Source of the DNA: Odoribacter sp.
GTDB lineage: Bacteria; Bacteroidota; Bacteroidia; Bacteroidales; Marinifilaceae
Assembly (NCBI GenBank): GCA_020024465.1
Contig: JAHHTT010000080.1
Location: 1-6,957 of the forward strand
DNA: 6,957 nt
Direction of reading: 5' to 3'
In this document: positions 1-5,371 of the stretch, in pieces
How the letters are laid out: every line of letters starts with the position of its first letter
How positions within the stretch are numbered: position 1 is the stretch's first letter
Notes under the pieces: generated by a model
Seen by the model: the letters and a program-made list of their open reading frames with translations, nothing else
The model's database searches: none
What the model was told of the DNA's origin: nothing
Translations under genes and position numbers: made by a program

Positions 1-770
1 GGAGCAGCTCCCACCGTAGAGGTCATCTGCATAACCGACATACCCGGCACCTTTCCCTGCAACATTTGGTCTAAAGAAGTTCCCACCGGCTCTATCACAT
101 CTTCTGCCTTTAAAGAAACAATAGAAGAGGTCATCTCTCTTTTCTTCAACACCTGAAAACCGGTTACCACCACTTCATCCATCTGAGTAGTCTGCTCTTT
201 CATCACCACTTTCAACGAATTCTCAGATTCGACCAATATAGTCTGCGGAGCCATTCCGACAAAAGAAAAAAGCAATGCACTGTTCTTCGGAACACGCAAA
301 TTGAAATGACCGCTTGCATTGGATAACGTTCCCGTGGAGCTGCCTTTGATGTACACAGCCACCCCCGGAAGCGGATTGTCATTAGCATCCGTCACCAATC
401 CCTGCGCCAGAATGTTTTCGTCTTTCTTGATTTGCTTGATTGTAATAACGTTTCCATCCACTTTGTAAGATAAATCCGTATCTTTCAATGCGGCATCCAA
501 AACTTCACCGGCCGACACTTTTTTCATATCAAGTGTCACTTTTCTGGTACAGGCATCAATCACGGCAGTAGAATACACCAGACGAAAACCATGCTTCTTC
601 AACACTTCCAACACTTCTTTCACCGAAACTTCCTTAACATTGATTGTCACTTTACGTGTCTCTGTCTGTGCTGATAACGGCAAAGACAAACACAAAATAA
701 AAAGACATAACAAACCTTGAAGTGAATTTTTTTTAACCAAACTCCTCCACGAGTCAAGCTTTTTTTTCAT
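1..770 (-). CDS. SusC-type TonB-dependent receptor with STN domain, N-terminal part (runs off left edge)
   Basis: My reverse-strand translation from the ATG at 770-768 stays open for 256 codons to the window edge, so only the N-terminus is present. Residues 1-34 form a signal peptide: a Lys/Arg-rich start, the hydrophobic stretch LLCLFILCLSLPL, then cleavage near SAQ. Residues about 40-115 read as an STN (secretin/TonB short N-terminal) domain, with VTINVKEVSVKEVLEVLKK and ending in NVITIKQ. Residues about 121-191 are a carboxypeptidase-regulatory-like beta domain (AQGLVTDANDNPLPGVAVYIKG). DEVVVTG at 198-204 is the conserved TonB-box-like motif of SusC proteins, and the plug begins after it (LDQMLQGKVPGMSV). 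Known for the family: an outer-membrane importer whose STN domain contacts a periplasmic FecR protein and signals ligand arrival to an ECF sigma factor. The fecR gene lies directly upstream on the same strand, which fits that role. The substrate cannot be told from this fragment. The family call is secure; the full length (probably over 1,000 residues) and any partner SusD lie outside the window. Confidence 0.93.
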   Translation of the reverse strand, partial: MKKKLDSWRSLVKKNSLQGLLCLFILCLSLPLSAQTETRKVTINVKEVSVKEVLEVLKKHGFRLVYSTAVIDACTRKVTLDMKKVSAGEVLDAALKDTDLSYKVDGNVITIKQIKKDENILAQGLVTDANDNPLPGVAVYIKGSSTGTLSNASGHFNLRVPKNSALLFSFVGMAPQTILVESENSLKVVMKEQTTQMDEVVVTGFQVLKKREMTSSIVSLKAEDVIEPVGTSLDQMLQGKVPGMSVMQMTSTVGAA

Positions 771-786
771 AAATTTGTAGATTTAA

Positions 787-798
787 ATTTAACATCAT
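787..798 (-). repeat. 12-bp repeat copy in receptor leader (ATGATGTTAAAT on minus strand)
   Basis: On the plus strand this reads ATTTAACATCAT. An identical 12-mer occurs at 2038-2049, upstream of fecR and in the same orientation relative to the gene it precedes. Here it ends 16 nt before the receptor start codon; upstream of fecR it ends 64 nt before the start. A shared regulatory element is possible, but the sequence is AT-rich and chance similarity is not excluded. Confidence 0.4.
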
Positions 799-819
799 AC
801 CCCTTTCGGGCTTCATTTC

Positions 820-844
820 AAGCGGATGCTACCAACATCCGCTT
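820..844 (-). other. Stem-loop between fecR and the STN receptor gene, overlapping the fecR stop codon
   Basis: A perfect 9-bp stem is formed by plus-strand AAGCGGATG (820-828) and CATCCGCTT (836-844) with a 7-nt loop. In the fecR transcript its 5' arm begins within the TAA stop codon (845-843). No U-run follows it in the minus direction (GAAATGAAGCCC follows), so it is not a standard intrinsic terminator for fecR. A T-rich run does follow on the plus strand (TTATTTTTT), but no plus-strand gene ends here. The likely role, by inference, is to protect or process the mRNA, or to attenuate it, so that anti-sigma and receptor are made in different amounts. A second very short hairpin, CCC-GAAA-GGG on the minus strand at 801-810, follows downstream. 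Confidence 0.6.
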
Positions 845-1973
845 ATTTTTTACTTACACTGACGGTCCTGTCATGGATTTCAAAACGCACACTGCTCACC
901 TCCGACATCAGCTCCAATATCTTATCCACCTCCCCATACTTATCAATGCTGATATAGAATCTCTCGTTTTTCACCGAATGATTCCGATATTCCACCTTAA
1001 ATCCATACCAATCCGACAAACGTTCCATAATTTTTTCCAAACACACATCCTTAAACAGGAATATATTCTCTTTCCAATAAATCACGTCTTCAATCTCCAC
1101 TTCTTTCACTGAAATTTCTTTTTCACCCTTACCAACGACAGCCTGCTGATTCGGCTTCAAAACAGTTTCTGCCTCTCCGCTACAGACCTGAACCTTACCT
1201 TCCACCAAGGTGGCCTCCATCTTATTATCATCCAACAACTTAACATTAAACCACGTACCCAACACCCTCACATCACCTCCTGCCGTATGCATTACAAACG
1301 GATGCTTTTTGTCTTTTGCCACTTCCAAATAAACCTCACCACACTCCAAATAGACTTCCCTCTGTTCTCCTGCAAAATTTACCGGATATTTCAGCTCCGT
1401 ATTCTCATTCAACCATACCTTTGTCCCGTCTGCCAACACCATCTGAAACTCTCCCCCCTTAGGCACCACCAGCACATTATATTCAATCGCCGGCCCAACT
1501 TCTTCCGCCTGCCGGCTCGTTTCATACACCAGCTCATTCCCCCTGTTTACGGCATTCGGCACTTCTCGTCCCTGTTTCTCTTTTCTGTCCAGATACACTT
1601 CCTCACCACTTGCCAATATTACCTTAGGCTCTTTCCGCTCCACTACCGGAATTTTCGATTCCATCTGTATCGTTCCACTCACCTCCACCACAGCATCCTC
1701 CTGCCTGCCAAACAGGAAATAGGTCGCTACAGCCAACGGCAACACCAACACGGCAACATAGCGCCACCTTCCAATTACACGCCCGCCCGTTCTGCTTCTG
1801 CGTGCTTTCAATATCTCTTCATGCAATCCCTGACTAACAATTTCTGTCTTCATTCTCAGATAGGTCTCTGCTCCTATCCCTCTCTTCCGACACAACTCTT
1901 CCAATTGCTTTCTTTCCTCTTCAGACAGGCAGTCGAAAATATCCTTGGCAATCAATCTGTGCAATTTTTTCAT
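843..1973 (-). CDS. FecR-family anti-sigma factor / sigma regulator
   Basis: This 376-residue protein is the usual length for a Bacteroidetes FecR. Residues 1-70 are a charged cytoplasmic anti-sigma segment (DCLSEEERKQLEELCRKRG). Residues 71-88 form one transmembrane helix (RYVAVLVLPLAVATYFLF). The rest is periplasmic. The FecR core spans about 166-265, with the hallmark NVLVVPKGGEFQMVLADGTK followed by VWLNENTELKYP, then GEVYLEVAKDKKHPF and VLGTWFNV. Residues about 303-374 match the DUF4974-type C-terminal domain (IFLFKDVCLEKIMERLSDWYGF), which resembles STN and in this family contacts the receptor. Known role: FecR holds or activates a partner ECF sigma factor and responds to the STN domain of an outer-membrane receptor, here the gene 72 nt downstream. 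The start ATG (1973-1971) gives a typical MKKLHRLIAKDI opening. Unusually, no sigma factor gene lies upstream: 1974-2279 is non-coding and the next gene points away. No frameshift or missing segment is seen, so the gene looks functional. Confidence 0.95.
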   Translation of the reverse strand: MKKLHRLIAKDIFDCLSEEERKQLEELCRKRGIGAETYLRMKTEIVSQGLHEEILKARRSRTGGRVIGRWRYVAVLVLPLAVATYFLFGRQEDAVVEVSGTIQMESKIPVVERKEPKVILASGEEVYLDRKEKQGREVPNAVNRGNELVYETSRQAEEVGPAIEYNVLVVPKGGEFQMVLADGTKVWLNENTELKYPVNFAGEQREVYLECGEVYLEVAKDKKHPFVMHTAGGDVRVLGTWFNVKLLDDNKMEATLVEGKVQVCSGEAETVLKPNQQAVVGKGEKEISVKEVEIEDVIYWKENIFLFKDVCLEKIMERLSDWYGFKVEYRNHSVKNERFYISIDKYGEVDKILELMSEVSSVRFEIHDRTVSVSKK

Positions 1974-2014
1974 ATTCTAATTCACTTTTCTGATATGTTA
2001 CACATGAAAAAGAG

Positions 2015-2030
2015 AAACGGGTAAACGGGT
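2015..2030. repeat. Tandem 8-bp direct repeat AAACGGGT x2 upstream of fecR
   Basis: AAACGGGT occurs twice head to tail (2015-2022 and 2023-2030), reading ACCCGTTTACCCGTTT towards fecR, 42-57 bp before its start codon. A third exact copy lies downstream of the susD-type gene at 6900-6907. The position suits a regulator or sigma contact site for fecR, but no known binding site is recognised. Confidence 0.5.
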
Positions 2031-2037
2031 ATTAATT

Positions 2038-2057
2038 ATTTAACATCATTTAACCTC
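2038..2057. repeat. Imperfect 10-bp tandem repeat ATTTAACATC / ATTTAACCTC
   Basis: The two 10-bp units (2038-2047 and 2048-2057) differ at one base. Read towards fecR they give GAGGTTAAAT then GATGTTAAAT. The first unit plus two bases (ATTTAACATCAT, 2038-2049) is identical to 787-798 in the leader of the STN receptor gene, so the motif precedes both genes of the leftward operon in the same orientation. The function is unknown; a promoter or regulator element is an inference. Confidence 0.45.
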
Positions 2058-2088
2058 ATGCTTTTATCCCCAAGCACATCCCTATCGT

Positions 2089-2105
2089 CCCCCCCCCAAA
2101 AAAAA
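2089..2105. repeat. C9A8 homopolymer junction in the intergenic region
   Basis: Nine consecutive C (2089-2097) run straight into eight consecutive A (2098-2105). It is the longest C/G homopolymer noticed in the window. Such tracts are prone to slipped-strand length change, and it sits just before the palindrome pair, so a length change would alter the distance between fecR-side and susC-side elements. It lies outside any gene and cannot cause a frameshift. Confidence 0.75.
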
Positions 2106-2109
2106 TACC

Positions 2110-2126
2110 TGTAGAATAATTCTACA
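2110..2126. promoter_or_regulatory. 17-bp palindrome TGTAGAAT-A-ATTCTACA, candidate operator
   Basis: The two 8-bp arms are perfect inverted repeats around a single central A at 2118. The centre lies about 141 bp upstream of the -7 element of the susC-type gene and about 145 bp upstream of the fecR start, so it is midway between the operons. The short centre and lack of a following U-run suggest a dimeric protein-binding site and not an RNA hairpin. No regulator gene is present in the window, so the binding protein is unknown. Confidence 0.55.
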
Positions 2127-2132
2127 AACAGA

Positions 2133-2143
2133 GGAATAATTCC
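2133..2143. promoter_or_regulatory. Second palindrome GGAAT-A-ATTCC sharing the GAATAATTC core
   Basis: A shorter inverted repeat is centred at 2138, exactly 20 bp from the centre of the 17-bp palindrome at 2118. Both contain the same nine bases GAATAATTC (2114-2122 and 2134-2142). A 20-bp spacing is close to two helical turns, which would put two bound dimers on the same face of the DNA. This supports a tandem operator, though only by geometry and sequence sharing. Confidence 0.5.
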
Positions 2144-2255
2144 CCATCCCATTCCCCTTCAGAAAGCAATCACTAAAAAAAATACCGGCATATATTCCAG
2201 ACACTTACAACAAAAAATATATACTCACCTACAAAATGGTCCGTTTTTTAATAAA

Positions 2256-2264
2256 TAGGTTTGT
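2256..2264 (+). promoter_or_regulatory. Bacteroides-type -7 promoter element TAGGTTTGT for the susCD operon
   Basis: TAGGTTTG matches the Bacteroides primary sigma -7 consensus TAnnTTTG exactly and is followed by the often preferred T. No good TTTG -33 element is visible at the usual distance upstream (around 2231-2236 the sequence is ACAAAA), which may mean that an activator is needed. Transcription would start near 2267, leaving a leader of only about 13 nt before the ATG at 2280, or about 31 nt before the ATG at 2298. TTTGTATA, which begins inside this element (2260-2267), is repeated at 2273-2280. Confidence 0.65.
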
Positions 2265-2279
2265 ATAAAATTTTTGTAT

Positions 2280-5200
2280 ATGAAACAGATTATTAAAATG
2301 AAATTTATTATTCTTTTTCTATTGGGAATAATATCACAACAAACATTTGCACAACAAAGGACGATTAGCGGAACCATCGTCTCCTCGGAAGGACGCGAAC
2401 CACTTATCGGTGCAACCATCTCGGTAAAAGGAGCGGAAGCACGAGGAAGCGTAACAGACATTAACGGCAAATATACTCTTAAAATAGAAAATGGAGACAA
2501 AATACTGATTGTATCCTATTTGGGAATGAAAACCCAGCATTTGAAAGTGCCGGTTTCCAATAACCTGGATATAATACTGGAACCGGAAAACATGGGCTTG
2601 GACGAAGTCATCGTTACCGGATACGGAAATTTCACCAAATCCTCCTTCACCGGATCGGCCAACACCTTAAAAGGCGATTTGATGAAAAACATTCCGGTTG
2701 TAAGCGTTGAACAGAAACTTCAGGGACTGACCACCGGAGTGAATATCACCAGCGGTTCCGGTCAACCGGGAGCCAATCAAAATATCCGTATCCGTGGTAT
2801 GGGTTCTTTCAATGCATCGCAAGAACCTTTATTCGTCATCGACGGAATTCCGGTCAGCTCCGGAAGCCTTAGCACAGGAGGAGCCGATGCCGCTTACATG
2901 AACAATTCCAAAACAAATATCATGAGCACCTTGAATCCCTCGGATATCGAGAACATCACCATCATCAAGGATGCTGCAGCCGCTTCATTATACGGCTCAC
3001 GTGCCGCCAATGGAGTCATTCTAATCACCACCAAACGCGGGAAAGCAGGAAAATCACGTGTAACATTCAATGTATCAGCCGGTTTTTCCAATGCCGCTGT
3101 CAATTTCCGCCCCACGATCAATGCAGACCAACGTTACGAAATCTTATATGAAGGACTGGCAAATGCAGCGATTGATGAGGAGATGGGGAATCCTCAAGAA
3201 TATGCCAATGCAGAAATAGACAAATATGCCTACAAACCATCTTTAGGATATACCGACTGGCGCGACGAACTATTACGCACGGCCATTCAGCAGAATTATG
3301 AAGCTTCGGTTTCAGGAGGCAATGCCAAAAGCACCTACTACTTATCCCTGGGCTATAACAATCAGGAAGGACTTGCCAGAAATTCAAGCCTCGACCGTTA
3401 TTCAGCCCGCCTGAATCTTACTCATAAAGTAGGTAAAATAGCCGAAGTAGGAGCAAACATGATGTTCTCCCAAATGAATCAGGAAATGAATGAAGAGCGA
3501 GGCTCTGCGATCAATCCGTTCTTATGCATAGCAGGTTTGCTGAATCCGTCCATGACCGTCCGTGATAAAAACGGCAATTATATCGGCATCAGAGAAGACG
3601 ACACCATGAATCCTTTACGGGATATGCTGACAGACTATAACCGTACCCGCATGAGCCGTATGTTCTCTACGGGATATGCAGCCATCGAACCGATTAAAGG
3701 GCTGAAAATCAAAGAAACATTAAGCTACGACTATAATATACAGAAAGATTCGCGCTATTTGAATCCGTTGAGTTCATCAGGCATAAAAACCAGTAGCGGA
3801 GCACAAACTGCCAAAGGTTTCATTGAATACGGAAAACTCATTTCATCAACCTCCATCAACTATGTCCATTCTTTCGGAGGAAAACACAACTTGGATGTAC
3901 TGGCAGCCTATGAAATCGAAGACTATAAAATGGACAAAGCCATCGGTGAAAAGTCAAAACTACCTTCAGATCAACTGACGGCTCCTGATAATGCAGCTGT
4001 ATTAAACAATTTCGTATCTTCACCGCAAGGTTATCGCATGCTGTCCTATGTATCCCGTTTGAATTACGATTATGCCAACCGCTACTATCTGGCAGGAAGT
4101 TTCCGTCGTGACGGCAGTTCTCGTCTGTCTCCGGACAATCGCTGGGGCAACTTTTGGTCCGTATCGGGCATGTGGCATGTCAGCAACGAAAAATTCATGA
4201 AACCCATCAAAAATATATTGAGCGACCTTAAAATCCGCGCTTCCTATGGTGTAAACGGGAATCAGCCGGGAGCTTACTACGGTTATATGGGACTTTACAC
4301 ATTTTCTCAAAACTACATGGGACAATCCGGTTCATTCGGTTCGTCCATGCCAAACAACGACCTGGGCTGGGAAAAGAACTACAACCTGAACATCGGTCTT
4401 GACATCGCTTTCTTAAACCGGATTTTCCTCTCCGTAGAATACTACAACCGAGACACCAAAGATTTGCTTTACAACCGCCCTATCAGCGCCACCACCGGCT
4501 TCACCAACTATCTTGCCAACGTCGGCCAGTTAAACAATAAAGGTATTGAAGTCGAGCTGCGTACACTGAACTTTGCTACAAATAACTTCAACTGGACCAC
4601 TGTCATTAATCTGAGTCATAACAAAAACAAAATCATCTCCTTAAACAATGAACTGGAACAAAGCATTGAAGGCAATTGGAAAATACACAAAATCGGTTTA
4701 CCGTATCACACATTTTATGTAAAAGAATTTGCTGGAGTAAATCCGGAAAACGGACAAGCGGAATACTATATGAACACACCGTTGGAAGACGGTAAAGTAG
4801 ACCGTTCATTAACAACAGATGCCAAAAAAGCCACCAGCATTCCATACAAATCCGTAGACCCGAAAGTATCCGGAGGTTTCACCAACCTTTTAAGCTACAA
4901 ATGGTTCGATTTAAACTTCACATTCACTTACTCATTGGGAGGCTATTCATTCGACAAGCTGGGCACAATGCTTGAAAACGGAGGAGAGAAAATCTATTCA
5001 GGCCGTTACAACCTGCCGGTCTACATGATGGACCGCTGGCAAAAACCGGGAGACCGCACAGATATTCCCCGCTTCAGCTATGCCGACAAAGGAACCATTT
5101 CAAACAGTTCACGCTATATACACAGCACAGACCATTTGCGTTTGAAAAACCTGACATTCGGATTCACATTACCCAATGAATGGACCAGCAAAATCAAAAT

Positions 5201-5351
5201 AGAAAATGCCAGAATCTATTTTTCAGGCAGCAATTTGCTGACTTGGGCAAAATGGAAACAATACGATCCGGAAGTACCGGTACACGGAGAAGTATGGTGT
5301 GAAGCTCCTGCCATGCGCACCTTCAGTTTCGGAGCACAATTAACATTCTAA
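2280..5351 (+). CDS. SusC-type TonB-dependent outer-membrane receptor (no STN domain)
   Basis: This complete protein of 1,023 residues imports an oligomeric nutrient, often a glycan, across the outer membrane using TonB-ExbBD energy, with a SusD lid. Residues 1-24 are a signal peptide (MKFIILFLLGIISQQTFA preceded by MKQIIK). Residues about 27-102 are the carboxypeptidase-regulatory-like domain (ISGTIVSSEGREPLIGATIS). DEVIVTGYG at 108-116 is the TonB-box-like family motif. The plug covers about 120-255, with GQPGANQNIRIRG, PLFVIDGIPV and the characteristic IKDAAAASLYGSRAANGVIL. The barrel follows, with family signatures such as FRRDGSSRLSPDNRWGNFW and NVGQLNNKGIEVEL, and ends in SFGAQLTF with a terminal Phe, as usual for barrel insertion. 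The frame extends up to a TTG at 2274, but ATG 2280 is preferred; ATG 2298 is also plausible because it gives a classic signal peptide and a longer leader after the promoter. The absence of STN means it probably does not signal through FecR. It forms an operon with the SusD-type gene 20 nt downstream. The substrate is unknown. Confidence 0.96.
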   Translation: MKQIIKMKFIILFLLGIISQQTFAQQRTISGTIVSSEGREPLIGATISVKGAEARGSVTDINGKYTLKIENGDKILIVSYLGMKTQHLKVPVSNNLDIILEPENMGLDEVIVTGYGNFTKSSFTGSANTLKGDLMKNIPVVSVEQKLQGLTTGVNITSGSGQPGANQNIRIRGMGSFNASQEPLFVIDGIPVSSGSLSTGGADAAYMNNSKTNIMSTLNPSDIENITIIKDAAAASLYGSRAANGVILITTKRGKAGKSRVTFNVSAGFSNAAVNFRPTINADQRYEILYEGLANAAIDEEMGNPQEYANAEIDKYAYKPSLGYTDWRDELLRTAIQQNYEASVSGGNAKSTYYLSLGYNNQEGLARNSSLDRYSARLNLTHKVGKIAEVGANMMFSQMNQEMNEERGSAINPFLCIAGLLNPSMTVRDKNGNYIGIREDDTMNPLRDMLTDYNRTRMSRMFSTGYAAIEPIKGLKIKETLSYDYNIQKDSRYLNPLSSSGIKTSSGAQTAKGFIEYGKLISSTSINYVHSFGGKHNLDVLAAYEIEDYKMDKAIGEKSKLPSDQLTAPDNAAVLNNFVSSPQGYRMLSYVSRLNYDYANRYYLAGSFRRDGSSRLSPDNRWGNFWSVSGMWHVSNEKFMKPIKNILSDLKIRASYGVNGNQPGAYYGYMGLYTFSQNYMGQSGSFGSSMPNNDLGWEKNYNLNIGLDIAFLNRIFLSVEYYNRDTKDLLYNRPISATTGFTNYLANVGQLNNKGIEVELRTLNFATNNFNWTTVINLSHNKNKIISLNNELEQSIEGNWKIHKIGLPYHTFYVKEFAGVNPENGQAEYYMNTPLEDGKVDRSLTTDAKKATSIPYKSVDPKVSGGFTNLLSYKWFDLNFTFTYSLGGYSFDKLGTMLENGGEKIYSGRYNLPVYMMDRWQKPGDRTDIPRFSYADKGTISNSSRYIHSTDHLRLKNLTFGFTLPNEWTSKIKIENARIYFSGSNLLTWAKWKQYDPEVPVHGEVWCEAPAMRTFSFGAQLTF

Positions 5352-5371
5352 TCCTTTATATTGACACGACA

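Larger units (their letters stand above)
2098..2186. repeat. Pair of identical 12-mers AAAAAAAATACC flanking the palindromes
   Basis: AAAAAAAATACC occurs at 2098-2109 and again at 2175-2186 on the same strand, 77 bp start to start, bracketing the two palindromes. A further A6 run lies at 2212-2217. A-tracts of this kind bend DNA, so a structural role in the divergent promoter is possible. The match is partly due to low complexity. Confidence 0.4.
1974..2279. other. Divergent intergenic region between fecR and susC-type gene
   Basis: This stretch of about 306 bp separates two outward-facing operons and should hold promoters and operators for both. I found no credible gene in it. The longest plus-strand ATG frame noticed, from 2058, ends at a TAG (2112-2114) after 18 codons and runs through a homopolymer tract. 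The visible structures, listed separately, are tandem AAACGGGT repeats, imperfect 10-bp tandem repeats, a C9A8 tract, two GAATAATTC-centred palindromes 20 bp apart, a repeated AAAAAAAATACC 12-mer, and a Bacteroides-type -7 element beside the susC start. I could not find a clear TAnnTTTG element for the fecR direction. Confidence 0.85.

Noticed and set aside
781..792. Possible -7 promoter element (TAAATTTA on the minus strand) for the STN receptor
   Set aside because: It lacks the final G of TAnnTTTG, sits in a very AT-rich leader where such matches arise by chance, and the gene can be transcribed from the fecR promoter.
1287..2024. Plus-strand open frame of 245 codons antisense to fecR
   Set aside because: It lies almost entirely opposite the clear fecR gene. 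Its translation is rich in His, Leu, Phe and Gln with no recognisable domain or signal, as expected of a shadow frame of a G-rich coding strand.
2058..2114. Short plus-strand ATG frame of 18 codons through the C9A8 tract
   Set aside because: It is very short, of low complexity (Ser/Pro/Lys), and its frame depends on a slippery homopolymer. No initiation signal is seen.
2185..2194. CCGGCATATA in the intergenic region identical to part of the terminator (6937-6946)
   Set aside because: It is a single 10-base match with no second stem arm in the intergenic region and no consistent context; it is best treated as coincidence.
1974..2279. Invertible promoter of the Bacteroides phase-variation type
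   Set aside because: I looked for a pair of long inverted repeats flanking the promoter and found none. The palindromes present are compact and centred on one base, so they look like operators and not recombination sites.
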